Assembly: GCA_902702965.1 (NCBI GenBank)
Contig: CACRXP010001248.1
Location: 33,718 to 97,717, forward strand
Source: Spirometra erinaceieuropaei
Lineage: Eukaryota; Platyhelminthes; Cestoda; Diphyllobothriidea; Diphyllobothriidae
Direction: 5' to 3'
DNA: 64,000 bases
Of the stretch, positions 1 to 9,570 are shown piece by piece; the stretch's first letter is position 1; each line of letters begins with the position of its first letter. The translations under genes and the position numbers were made by a program. The notes under the pieces are model-generated. The model was not told where the DNA came from. It did not search any database and worked only from the letters and a program-made list of their open reading frames with translations.

Positions 1-1690
1 ATTAATATAGTCTGCTTAGTTTCGATTAAAATGTGAAACCTAATGAACTTAAGATGAATTGACCCTTCTCTTGCATCTAGGTCTGTTCTTCAAAAGAAGC
101 AAAAATATTCTTGCACGTGAATTAGGATCAGAATTTGACACATTCCTCACTACGTCCCGTTTAACTGCTTAAGAAAAACTCTGCCGAAACGTTCATACAG
201 ATCGCGCTGATTGAGCCGTAGGTTATAGGCAACTTCTGAACCGACTGCGTAGCAAGAGAAGCAAGAACCTCGATCTCCAAAATGAAGCAAACAGTAACCT
301 GACCAATAACCCGTTTAGGACGATTCAACAACAAAATCAAACTAGAACTTGATGGTAGAAACACTAACACAACATATTCCTTTTTGTACTAATTTGGTTT
401 CAAGTCACGTTTTCATCAAATGTTTTACTCAAAGAAAGGGTACCTTTCAGTTTTAAGAGTTTCTAATTATGAGAGTTTTCAGACTGTGCAATGTTCATTC
501 AAACAGCATTGCACCTGCCCGCTCGATAATGCTCCTCGCGAAATATACAACATAGTCCACATCCGTTGCAAGATTGTATAAGCCTTACATTACGTCTACT
601 TAATGTAGTAGAGGAATTATTGTCTTTTTGTATGCAGAAAGTCTACGGTTAGTGAACTAAGAACCTTAAGACTCAGAATTATTCTGAAAGTAAAAAACCC
701 TTTCAAAATAGAGGTATACGCTTGCTTCGAATGTGCAATTTGAGGATGTAACTTGCTTCTACATGATTGCAAGAAAGCCAATTTTATGCATGTCTTTGGC
801 CAAGTATTTCTGAACTTAAGGGAGTATCGAAAATTAATGTAAAGATGCTTACGACGTGAGGAGCCATTTTTGCCAAGTGCAGTTTTTGCAGACAGCCATA
901 AAGAAGCGCATTTAAAAGCCTTTACCGGGCGGGCCTGAAATTTCACGGCATTATGCCGCATGATAAGCAAAATTACAACCACACTTAAGGTATCCTTCCT
1001 AGTCGAGTATGCATTTCACAACTTCAGTCAACATTTTATGAGATCGATCATTGATCGTATAGTCAGAATGGTTTTGTGACGGCATGCCCTACATGCATCA
1101 TTAAAAAATCTTGTACTCATTAAAGAAGCTTACGGCAGGACAATTGTAGTTTTGGACTCGAGAACGCTGAGATACTTAGTGGGTGGAACTTGGGATCAGT
1201 CTATCTCCGAGTTTAAAAAATAACCTCATGAAAAAGAAAAGGCTCTTCGGGAAATCGAGTTGAACTCGTGGAATTTCAAGGTAATTCCAACAACTCGTTG
1301 TTAGACGAAATGAACGAGGGAGAAATTGAGATCGGCCGACCAGGTCGGTTGGCGCGACAGGGCAGACAACGACAGACAGACAGCTGCTGCGTGAGAGGGG
1401 TGGTCATGGAATTATGGTAAGCTTTGGGGCGGGGGAAGGGAAGGGAGAACCGTTAGAGCTCTCTGTGCTGGGGTGGAAGAGGAGCAGGGGAAGTGTGGAT
1501 CAGTGGGAATGTGGTCGGTATGTCATTGATCCAGAATGAGGTGAGGGCGCAATGCACCGGCGTTGGAGGTATTAGTAGTTCCAACTGTGGATCACCGTGC
1601 CACGATGGGTGAAGAAGAGGCGGGACAGCAAAATCCTACGTGGCCGAGTAGTAATTAACAGTTTTTAGAGCGTGAGAACAAGTCAGTTGG
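1..1690. other. anonymous DNA with old repeat fragments, no gene recognised
   Basis: No credible exon was found here. Around 480-600, the reverse strand resembles 43,115-43,210 (shared words such as GTGGACTATG and GAACATTGCAC), so a repeat fragment lies inverted relative to copy B. About 800-1,052 matches the right half of the long-TIR family described below and ends in its terminal sequence. From about 1,330 to 1,690 the sequence is purine-rich on the plus strand and probably belongs to the untranslated tail of the Penelope-like element that follows on the minus strand. Confidence 0.45.
800..1052 (+). mobile_element. truncated copy of the long-TIR element family (right end)
   Basis: This is the right-hand part of the roughly 975-bp family seen complete at 15,267-16,245 and 17,296-18,264. 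It has the internal stretch reading roughly 'ATCGAAAATTAATG', the 'GCAGTTTTTGCAGACAGCC' word, and the terminal motif TCAACATTTTATGAGATCG, corresponding to the family's GACATTTCATGAG end. The left end is missing or too diverged to recognise. Confidence 0.5.
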
Positions 1691-2240
1691 CGTGTACGTA
1701 AACCCTCGTAGTGAGCATCTAGATCGACGTGACGTTTGATGCTGGTCGCGCCAGAATGTTAAGCTTCGAGGAATTATCGCACCTGCCTGGTGTTAGCCAC
1801 TGCGACCACATCCCAGTTGAAGCGGTGGTCATATACAAGGTCGAGCGCAAACACGAGAGACAGAGGGTCACGTCGTCGAAGGGCTTACTTATGCTCGTTA
1901 ATGTCAGTCCCAAGACATCGACCTATGTTGCCGGTATAAACACAAGGACAGTTGGCGCACGGGATGCAGTAGATGACGTTGGTCAGTTGTTCTTAAGGCA
2001 CTGGGTCCTTTACTCGGCATAATGCTTCGCGTAGGGAAGATGCGGACTTCTGGGCGATGGAGGTGCCAACGCGTTTTAATTTTCGGGAGGGTGTTTCAGA
2101 ATTTCTTTGAATGTACGGCAGTGAAAAGAATTTACGCGGCACTGTATCCTCATTAGTATCTGAACCTGGTGATTGTCTCTGGCGTCTGAGACAAATCTTA
2201 ACCCTATGAATCCCGTATCGTCTTGCTTTGTGCTTCAGTA
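1690..2240 (-). pseudogene. Penelope-like element fragment: RT-EN linker and GIY-YIG endonuclease
   Basis: Read on the minus strand, one frame runs through a linker with FFSLPYIQRNSET, then RRVKDPVP-like sequence, then TNVIYCIPCANCPCVYTG and an NEHK motif. This order and wording are typical of the C-terminal part of Penelope-like element (PLE) proteins, where a GIY-YIG nuclease follows the reverse transcriptase. The copy is dead. It has an in-frame stop between linker and nuclease (near 2,004) and more stops after NEHK, and the RT core is absent. The nuclease would nick target DNA in a living PLE. A CCHH-like C-x2-C pair in the CIPCANC region fits the usual PLE zinc-binding feature ahead of GIY-YIG. 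Family assignment rests on motif recognition without a search. Confidence 0.75.
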
Positions 2241-2299
2241 CAGAAACTCTGTTGAAATACTTATTTCTATACATTCCTAGGCGCGATTTCTGACTATCC

Positions 2300-3186
2300 T
2301 AATGTTTGAACTTCGGGCTTTGACAATTAGAAGACTAAAATAAGTCACAGCCGATCAACTTTTGATTAGTTTGTATGCAGTAGTTCTATTTAAAATTGCA
2401 GCTGTGTGCGGCCGTGCGCTGGAGAAATCACTTTCAGTCTGAAGGACTTGGTGTCGGTGCGACCGGGTGTGAATGCACAGTAGTTGCACGTGAATGACCC
2501 GTGTTTCAAAAACCCTGACTAAGCTGGTAGGATTAACCCAGGTGCTGTTCCAGTTAAACAGGTGGATGATTGCTGCGCTCCGTTTAGCGTAGTCGTAGCA
2601 TTCTGCCGCCATTTTAACAGGCTTTGATTGGTTAGTTAAGCTAGAGACGATTCCACAGACGGCTAGAATGAATGCGATACAGTTGAATTAGCATTTTATT
2701 CTCGCTTCGTCATTTGACTGGTGTTTGGAGTAAAATCAACTATGGCCACTACGTATGGTCGTCTTGTATATTTCAACACGCTGAAAGTTGAACTGCAGAT
2801 AACAAGCAAATATCCCAGAGTGGAATAGCAATGATGCAGCTAAAATGTCTTGAAGAAGGAAAGAGCTACGTAAAGTTATCCCAATTAGGACGAAAGTTTC
2901 TGAATAATTAAACTCATTGAATAGCATGTTGGTAGTATGATCATCACAATCTCGAAATACGCCATCATCTTCACGTAGGCACGAAATTGTAAAAGAAGCC
3001 ATCAAAATAGACGTTATGAGCTATAAATCTTTCATTGTATAGAGCTAAGACAGTGATGTTTCTCAGGTCACAAGTGAACGATAGTTGCCTCTTCTCAAGG
3101 CGAGACCAGGGGTGAACTGCACATGAAATCGTTTATCGTGGAGCAGACTTGTGCGGACAGCCTTTTCCCACATACCATGCCCAAAT
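2300..3186. other. no gene seen
   Basis: Open frames here are short, lack splice context and resemble no family I know. The stretch is the left flank of the gypsy insertion and ends in the GACAG target site at 3,187-3,191. Confidence 0.5.
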
Positions 3187-3191
3187 GACAG

Positions 3192-3537
3192 TGTTAGGAC
3201 GGCTCAGAACACGACGCACCGTTCCAGTCGTCCGGGGGTCACGCCTGACAAAGAACCGCAAACTCGCCGGGCAGCCTCGCCTAGGAAGCCCGCATGCGAG
3301 CCAGACATTTGCATGCCGCTGAGTCATACGCGTGCGCCTGCCCATGCGGGCGCTCAGGACTGGGCCAGTAGGAACACGCAAACCAGACGAAGGCGGAACC
3401 CTTAAATACGAAGCCACGGACGGAAGGATTAAGAGTTGATGTGCACAGGGTGACTGACGCAGTAAAGCTGTTCTCTCCTATCCTGTCTGTCTTCTATTCC
3501 GCACAGAACTGGCGTCATACTAATTGGGGATATAACA
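3192..3537 (+). repeat. 5' LTR of the gypsy element
   Basis: It begins TGTTA and ends TAACA, a perfect 5-bp terminal inversion containing the canonical TG...CA. The length is 346 bp, matching the 3' LTR. A TTAAATA stretch near 3,402 could serve as the TATA-like box. I saw no AATAAA in the LTR. An 84-codon open frame starting upstream and running through this LTR is the same frame that forms the tail of pol in the 3' LTR and is not a separate gene. Confidence 0.95.
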
Positions 3538-3539
3538 AG

Positions 3540-3557
3540 TGGCGACGCAGGTGAACA
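3540..3557 (+). promoter_or_regulatory. tRNA primer-binding site of the gypsy element
   Basis: Two bases after the LTR end, the sequence starts TGGCGACGCAGGTG. A TGG start complements the CCA end of a tRNA, as expected for a minus-strand primer site. I cannot name the tRNA without comparing to the host tRNA set. Confidence 0.7.
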
Positions 3558-3563
3558 CGGAAA

Positions 3564-4550
3564 ATGATCAGCGAAGAACAGGTGCAGAAATTGTTGGAAG
3601 CACAGCAAGCCAGTTTTATGGCTCTTCTCGCAGGAATGCAGAAGGACTGGAAGCAGACAGGAAACGCTGACAGAAGGAAGTGGCTGGAGAACAGGAGCAC
3701 AGAATTCACCTACGACCCTGACGACGGTTTTACGTTCGATATGTGGTTCAGAAAATATGAATTACTGTTCGAGAGAGAGGGGAAAAGTCTTGCTGACGGA
3801 GAAAAAGTGGAAATTCTGTTGCTGAAACTTGGACGAATGGAACACGAGAAGTATGTCAAATTCTTCATACCGAAGAAACCGGCCGAAATCGAATTCACGG
3901 AGACGGTGAGAAACCTGAAAGTCTTATTCACATATTCAAAGTCATTGTTTAACAGACGTTTTGAATGTTTTAAATTGGAGAAGAGGGTAGACGAAGACTA
4001 TTTTGATTTGGCAGGCAGACTGAATGATATGTACCAACAGGCTGATCTAGAGCAAGCCACAGCAAACCAGGTTAAGGCCCTGTTGTTCATAAAATCACTT
4101 ACTCTACCGGAGGACGCGGACATACGCACGCGGCTGCTGTCCAAACTGGATCAGGATGGTGACACTACTGTACAGAAGTTAGCAGATGAATGTTTTAGAC
4201 TCAGGAACCTTAAACAGGATACAAAGTTGATTGGCGAAACAAACAGTCAACAGCTACAGGTGTTGGACATTAGGAAAAACTGGCCGCCACAGAGAGAAAC
4301 ATTTCCCAGAAGACCAAAGACTGCCTGTTGGCAGTGCGGTGGATGGCACTACGTCGTCGACGGCCCCTATAAAACGCAGAAGTGTTTCAAATGTTCGAGA
4401 TTTGGCCACAAATCGACATACTGCAGAGCAGGACGGCCAAGTCCCAGCAAACAGTGCAACGCCGTTTCTGATGGTGAGGCACGGGTGCTAGGCTGTGAAC
4501 ACCGAAAATACCTAACCGTGATCATAAATGACAAAGCGGTCAGGCTTTAA
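3564..4550 (+). CDS. Gag polyprotein of Ty3/gypsy element (capsid and nucleocapsid)
   Basis: This 328-codon frame begins 26 bp after the 5' LTR. The ATG at 3,564 is the first in frame and gives the expected position for Gag. Residues about 45-235 are the capsid-like, charged and helical part that assembles the particle. Residues 255-287 hold two tandem zinc knuckles that bind the RNA. The second is canonical (C274-x2-C277-x4-H282-x4-C287). The first follows the lineage's C-x2-C-x3-H-x4-C spacing from C255, but residue 267, where the last Cys is expected, is Gly. The frame ends in TAA at 4,548-4,550, directly before the protease motif of pol in the same frame. Either the stop is a recent nonsense mutation or Pol is made by readthrough. 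Confidence 0.9.
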   Translation: MISEEQVQKLLEAQQASFMALLAGMQKDWKQTGNADRRKWLENRSTEFTYDPDDGFTFDMWFRKYELLFEREGKSLADGEKVEILLLKLGRMEHEKYVKFFIPKKPAEIEFTETVRNLKVLFTYSKSLFNRRFECFKLEKRVDEDYFDLAGRLNDMYQQADLEQATANQVKALLFIKSLTLPEDADIRTRLLSKLDQDGDTTVQKLADECFRLRNLKQDTKLIGETNSQQLQVLDIRKNWPPQRETFPRRPKTACWQCGGWHYVVDGPYKTQKCFKCSRFGHKSTYCRAGRPSPSKQCNAVSDGEARVLGCEHRKYLTVIINDKAVRL

Positions 4551-7500
4551 GTGGACACCGCGTCTGATCTGACGATTATAGCGGTAGAAACATGGCAAAT
4601 GATAGGAGCACCCAGTCTTATCCCAACTCCTGTCACTGCAAGGGCATCAAACGGCATCGACATGAAATTCAAGGGATGTTTTTCAACTAATATCGGATTT
4701 GGGGATAAAAATTGTCTAGCAGACGTCTTTATATCGGAGTGTCCGATCGACCTCCTGGGAAATAAGGCAATCTCCGAGTTGGGGTTATGGAGTCAGCCGT
4801 TTGACAGAATCTGTTGCGCAGTACAAGAAACGGAACAGAATCTGCGGGAGAAGTATGCGAAAATGATGGAAAAGTCAGTCGGGAAATGTACCAAAACGAA
4901 AGCAGTTTTACGCATTAAACCAAACAAGAAACCAGTTTTCAGGCAATGTCGTCGAGTTCCGTTTGCAATCCAGGAAGACGTGGAGAAAGAGTTGGAACTT
5001 TTACAAGAGAAGGGTATCATCTACCCCACCAATTACTCCGCATGGGCTGCCCCAATTGTAGCGGTTAGGAAGCCAAATGGGAACTTGAGACTGTGTGCTG
5101 ACTATTCGACGGGATTAAACGATGTTTTGGAGGATTACCACCATCCTCTACCGACGGTGGAGGAAATTTTTGCCAAGTTAAATGGTGGAAAGTCATTTGC
5201 ACGAATTGATCTTTCAGAAGCCTATTTACAGATAGAAGTGGAGGAGGAATCGCAGGAGCTACTGACGATCAACACTCCAAAAGGTTTATTCAAGTTTACG
5301 CGGCTAAATTACGGCATCAAAACGGCTCCAAGCATTTTCCAGCAGGTTATGGATACAATGCTTACGGATACGCAGAGAGCGGTCGCGTACTTAGACGACA
5401 TTCTAGTAGTTGGTCGCTCGGAGGAGGAATTACTAGAAAGGCTGGACAAAGTCATGGAGAATCTCGTCAATTATGGATTTAAAATTAACATGCAAAAGAG
5501 CGAATTTTTGCGGAAAGAAATTCATTATCTCGGATTCATAATAAATGCAGACGGAAGAGCACCGGACCCCGAGAGAGTGCTGGCATTTCAGAGCATAAAA
5601 ACCCCACAGAATGTAAAGGAATTACAATCCTTCATGGGTCTTGTCAGTTACTACGGGCCGTTCATAGAGGGACTTCATAGTTTGAAGGGACCTTTAAATC
5701 AACTTTTGTGCAGGGATACCCCATTCGTCTGGTCAGAGGAGTGCCAAGCAGCTTTTATGACGATAAAGGCTAAGATAAATCATTCGACAATGCTCTCCCA
5801 TTTCGAGTTGAGCAATGAAACGATCGTCCAGGCCGATGCCTCTGACTATGGACTGGGCGCAGTCTTGCTTCAAAAGAATGTGGACGGAAAAATTCAGCCT
5901 CTAATGCATGCTGCGAGGTCACTGACGAAAGCAGCAAGAAATTATAGTCAGATAGAAAAAGAGACTTTGGCTATAATCTTTGTTGTCCAAAGATTTCATC
6001 AGTTTATATATGGCAGACATTTCACTTTACACACTGATCATCAGCCTTTAAAGTTTCTTCTGGGGACGAACGCTGGCATACCGCAGACTGCAGCGAAACG
6101 GATTCAGCGATGGGCAACAATCCTCTTGAACTATGATTTCACCATTCAGTACATACCCACGCAGAAATTTGGAGCCCCAGACGCGTTGTCGAGGTTAAGC
6201 GAAGACAACGAAAGTCGGGAAGAGGTAGTGGTAGCACAAACTCTGGCCGAAGATGACGCAGCACTTCGGGAAGTTATTCGACAGGTTCCCATCACAGCCG
6301 AGCACATCAGAGTTGCAACAATGGATGACCCGCTACTACGCCTGGTTAAGGAATTCATACTGTGTGGCTGGCCCGATGAAGACAGAACCCACGTATGTAT
6401 TAAGGCTTTTAAGAATCGAAAGGATCAGTTGTACATTGTGCAGGACTGTTTAATGTACGATGGCCGAGTGATTGTGCCGGATAAATATAGGGCACAAGTA
6501 TTGCGGGAGCTACATGCTGGACACCCGGGTATAACGCGGATGAAACAGTTAGCAAGAAAGTACTTTTACTGGCCCGGAATTGACGAAAATATTGAAACTT
6601 TTGTTCGTAGTTGTAGCCCGTGCGGACGTTTCGCAAAGAACCCTCCGAAAATCCCACCAGTGTCGTGGCCGGAAGCCACGAAACCCTGGAGTAGAATCCA
6701 CCTGGACTACGCGGGTCCATTTTGCAACAAGATGTTTCTCATCGTGGTTGACGCGTGGTCGAAATGGCTAGAGGTTTTCGATGTAGCGGTAATCACGGCG
6801 GAAAACACAGTGCGGAAAACTGAGGAGTTAATCTCGAGGTACGGAATCCCGACAGAGATTGTGACAGATAATGGGACCCAGGTTACCTCGAGCACATTTC
6901 AGCAGATGTGTCAAAAGTGGGGGATCAAACACATAAGGTCGCTGCCTTTCCATCCTCAATCCAATGGCCAGGCCGAAAGGTTTGTCGGCACATTCAAAAG
7001 GGCAATGAGAAAGATGTGGAACTCAGACGTCAAGATGGAGCATCTTAACACATTTCTGTTGGCCTATCGAACTACACCGAAGACGGAGCTAGGTGGATCA
7101 ACTCCGGCAGAAAGATTTCTGGGCAGACAACCCGATGTGCGTCTGCAATATCTGAAACCTGTGATCCGAGAAGTTCAACCGCGAAAATCCTGTTTCGTGG
7201 AGGGAGAAGAGGTATATGTACGGGATTACGTTCCAGGAAGGGAACCCTGGATAGAGGGTATAGTCAAAAGGACCCATGGGGTAGTTTTCGAAGCTGAGAC
7301 AAGTCGAGGACGTGTGAGAAGACACGCGAACCAGTTAAGACACCGAATGACGTCAGACAACCAACTGGCCATGGACCTACTTTGTGACACTTTCAGTATC
7401 CCGACTCCGAAGGTTGAGGCTCCAAATGTGGTCCAGGCCTCTAGGCGATCCTCTCGAACTAGACGCCCTCCGAACAGACTTATGATCCACCCAAATTGCC

Positions 7501-7748
7501 GAACATACGAGGTCCACACTTTAAAAGCGGGAGGTGTTAGGACGGCTCAGAACACGACGCACCGTTCCAGTCGTCCGGGGGTCACGCCTGACAAAGAACC
7601 GCAAACTCGCCGGGCAGCCTCGCCTAGGAAGCCCGCATGCGAGCCAGACATTTGCATGCCGCTGAGTCATACGCGTGCGCCTGCCCATGCGGGCGCTCAG
7701 GACTGGGCCAGTAGGAACACGCAAACCAGACGAAGGCTGAACCCTTAA
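4551..7748 (+). CDS. Pol polyprotein of Ty3/gypsy element (PR-RT-RNase H-IN)
   Basis: A 1,065-codon frame in phase with gag and separated from it only by the TAA; it opens with GTG, not ATG. The aspartic protease active site DTAS is at residues 2-5. Reverse transcriptase covers about 120-300, with the catalytic YLDD at 280-283. RNase H has its first aspartate in QADAS (D429) and HTDHQPL at 494-500. Integrase has the HHCC zinc finger (H655, H658, C688, C691) and the catalytic triad D719, D773, E809, a D-x53-D-x35-E spacing. All these catalytic residues are intact. The last 71 or so codons, from 7,535, lie inside the 3' LTR, so pol overlaps the LTR. No chromodomain was recognised. With no ATG near the start, expression needs suppression of the gag stop, so this copy may be inactive as it stands. 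Confidence 0.93.
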   Translation: MDTASDLTIIAVETWQMIGAPSLIPTPVTARASNGIDMKFKGCFSTNIGFGDKNCLADVFISECPIDLLGNKAISELGLWSQPFDRICCAVQETEQNLREKYAKMMEKSVGKCTKTKAVLRIKPNKKPVFRQCRRVPFAIQEDVEKELELLQEKGIIYPTNYSAWAAPIVAVRKPNGNLRLCADYSTGLNDVLEDYHHPLPTVEEIFAKLNGGKSFARIDLSEAYLQIEVEEESQELLTINTPKGLFKFTRLNYGIKTAPSIFQQVMDTMLTDTQRAVAYLDDILVVGRSEEELLERLDKVMENLVNYGFKINMQKSEFLRKEIHYLGFIINADGRAPDPERVLAFQSIKTPQNVKELQSFMGLVSYYGPFIEGLHSLKGPLNQLLCRDTPFVWSEECQAAFMTIKAKINHSTMLSHFELSNETIVQADASDYGLGAVLLQKNVDGKIQPLMHAARSLTKAARNYSQIEKETLAIIFVVQRFHQFIYGRHFTLHTDHQPLKFLLGTNAGIPQTAAKRIQRWATILLNYDFTIQYIPTQKFGAPDALSRLSEDNESREEVVVAQTLAEDDAALREVIRQVPITAEHIRVATMDDPLLRLVKEFILCGWPDEDRTHVCIKAFKNRKDQLYIVQDCLMYDGRVIVPDKYRAQVLRELHAGHPGITRMKQLARKYFYWPGIDENIETFVRSCSPCGRFAKNPPKIPPVSWPEATKPWSRIHLDYAGPFCNKMFLIVVDAWSKWLEVFDVAVITAENTVRKTEELISRYGIPTEIVTDNGTQVTSSTFQQMCQKWGIKHIRSLPFHPQSNGQAERFVGTFKRAMRKMWNSDVKMEHLNTFLLAYRTTPKTELGGSTPAERFLGRQPDVRLQYLKPVIREVQPRKSCFVEGEEVYVRDYVPGREPWIEGIVKRTHGVVFEAETSRGRVRRHANQLRHRMTSDNQLAMDLLCDTFSIPTPKVEAPNVVQASRRSSRTRRPPNRLMIHPNCRTYEVHTLKAGGVRTAQNTTHRSSRPGVTPDKEPQTRRAASPRKPACEPDICMPLSHTRAPAHAGAQDWASRNTQTRRRLNP
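7523..7534 (+). promoter_or_regulatory. polypurine tract of the gypsy element
   Basis: AAAAGCGGGAGG lies immediately before the TG of the 3' LTR. It is purine-only apart from one C and is the expected primer for plus-strand DNA synthesis. It is inside the pol frame. Confidence 0.8.
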
Positions 7749-7880
7749 ATACGAAGCCACGGACGGAAGGATTAAGAGTTGATGTACACAGGGTGACTGA
7801 CGCAGTAAAGCTGTTCTCTCCTATCCTGCCTGTGTTCTATTCCGCACAGAACTGGCGTCATACTAATTGGGGATATAACA
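7535..7880 (+). repeat. 3' LTR of the gypsy element
   Basis: 346 bp, colinear with the 5' LTR, with four substitutions: G/T in GGC[G/T]GAACCC, G/A in GATGT[G/A]CAC, T/C in CCTG[T/C]CTG, and C/G in [C/G]TTCTATTCC. The following five bases are GACAG, the target duplication. Confidence 0.95.
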
Positions 7881-7885
7881 GACAG

Positions 7886-8094
7886 CTTCTGCTGTACGAT
7901 TTTTTCTCGTGGGTTTTCGATGCCCTAACAAACAACTTGCTCAAAAACACCGTCTACTGTACTTGCTTGGCAGCAACTTATGTTTTGTTTATAGTTTATG
8001 CTTGAAGAGAGCGCATCTGTTGGTCTTTACAGGCCTTTTTCAACTTCCGAATAAATTCTTGAGTCAGCTACCCTTACGATTTTATTCACGGTTA
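7886..8094. other. right flank of the gypsy insertion, not shared with copy B
   Basis: No exon was recognised. The sequence does not match the part of copy B that would correspond (41,430-41,860), so the left limit of the A/B duplication, or an older rearrangement, lies at about 8,095. Confidence 0.4.
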
Positions 8095-8983
8095 AGAAAC
8101 TACACCCTGCACACAATCCGTCAAAGGATTATCATAAATTTCTCTATGCTGTTAGAAAGAAGTCATTTGGGATGCATGAAAATATGCGACTAATGTGGAA
8201 AATATTACATACTTTATAAATAGCATAAATAAACATGCTAATGTGATGCGGAAATAATGGGTATTTAATGGTTTTGAAAAATTGCATACTTAGAAAATTT
8301 TTTTAAAATCGAAACATACTCTCTCGTCGGTAAGATGGGATTTAGTAGCCCCACCTGATGGACACGGTACTGTTGGGGTTAGAGTTAAGGGGTAGGGCAA
8401 GGAGGTAGGGTTAGGGATTATGGTTAGGAGTTAGGGTTAAGGGCTAGCGCAACTATTTTTCAACCATTGAAAGTACAACCGCACACTCCCAATAGCTTTT
8501 CTTTTGCACATAACTACTTGACCTCGTCGCCTGTGCGTTCTCCGTCCCCGCCTGTAAAACGCCTATTACCGCCGGTCCCGTATTAGAGGTGATTAACGTT
8601 TTTTTACTTTGGGTGGGGCTATCAAACCACATCAGTCTTTCTCTTTAAGTAGACCACTTGGAAAAAACGCAATTTGCCGTCAAAGAAATAGAAGAAAAAA
8701 GATTTTTGAGCTCGTTCTACATAAAGTATAATTGAGTTAATAAGGGCATCGAAAATTCATGGGAAAAATTCATACTACAGATGTAATTGTTTTTTAAGAA
8801 TACAGTTCCTGCAGACGGTCGGAAATAGGCTCATTAAAAAGTCGATATTCTGGCGTAACTGAAATGTCCTAGCATTCTGCTGAAAGGCAGTCAATATTAC
8901 AGCCCTAGCTGAGTAATATTTTTCAATCGAAGACAAATTTTAGAATTTTGCTTAAAATTTCACGAAATAGCACACCTACTATA
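8095..8983 (+). mobile_element. left-truncated long-TIR element, interrupted by a TIR element
   Basis: It aligns with 41,860-42,400 in copy B, the right 55% of a complete long-TIR element there. The right terminus is the CACGAAATAGCACACC region. It is interrupted at about 8,336-8,637 by a smaller TIR element absent from B, so the smaller insertion is younger than the duplication. Confidence 0.6.
8336..8637 (+). mobile_element. TIR element with telomere-like core, copy 1
   Basis: The ends read TAGTAGCCCCACCTGATGG on the left and GGTGGGGCTATCAAACCAC on the right, an imperfect terminal inversion. Between 8,375 and 8,450 the sequence is a degenerate run of GTTAGG and TTAGGG-like units. The rest, including TTTTGCACATAACTACTTGA and ACCGCCGGTCCCGTAT, matches copies at 30,900, 23,646 and 50,594. 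Copy B has an empty site near 42,068. It has no coding capacity, so it must be non-autonomous. Confidence 0.75.
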
Positions 8984-9570
8984 CACGCAGGCACTATCCA
9001 CCAGCTAACTGTCGTCTTATGTCGACCTCGCATTCGTGACTGGGAGGCCGATACATCAGCCAAACGCACCAAAGTCAGCTCAATATTAACACAGACAATT
9101 GGCACTTGCCACTCCACCAAATATGCAATTGAAAAATGGTGGGAGTGATCGTTATGTACAGTTCAAGAACCCGCATGAATTTATTGCATAGTGATTGTTG
9201 TACTTGCCACGTTAAACAGGACTTTCCTTTCCTATTGATTTCACCAAGTTCGTCCTCCTGGCTGAGTGAAACACCCAGACATTGGCAGAAATCCGCAACT
9301 GTTCTGAGCACGTAGTAATTGAATAAAGTGTGCAGACAACTACTTAATGCTTCACTTTAGGAAACAAACAACCCATATGCTCCATACTCATCTCTTTCTC
9401 CGTCTCACCTGTGTTTTGCTCGAGGTTCGCACCGTTTAATGTCATGTGCATGCAATGCCCCCCTTAGATAAACAACGGAAACGGCTTTCTCTCAAAAAAA
9501 TGTGCACAGCCCATATTGATACACTCCATATTCTGATCTTACCGCATCAGATAGTTAAAAACCGCGGACG
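8984..9570. other. duplicated noncoding DNA, no gene seen
   Basis: Aligns with 42,401-42,945 in copy B. Short open frames in the two copies do not stay in register, so I call none of them. Confidence 0.5.

Larger units (their letters stand above)
3187..7885 (+). mobile_element. Ty3/gypsy LTR retrotransposon, nearly full length, with target-site duplication
   Basis: The element proper is 3,192-7,880 (4,689 bp). It has two 346-bp LTRs in direct orientation, a tRNA primer-binding site just inside the left LTR, a polypurine tract just before the right LTR, and gag and pol in the order PR-RT-RNaseH-IN, which defines the Ty3/gypsy order. It is flanked by the 5-bp duplication GACAG at 3,187-3,191 and 7,881-7,885. 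The LTRs differ at four substitutions and no indels by my alignment, about 98.8% identity, so the insertion is young. A single in-frame stop separates gag from pol. Pol motifs resemble the Mag/K02A2.6-like lineage common in animals, but the clade is an inference. Confidence 0.95.

Noticed and set aside
3133..3417. Open frames on both strands across the 5' LTR
   Set aside because: Identical frames occur in the 3' LTR, where the plus one is just the tail of pol. They are LTR sequence, not genes.
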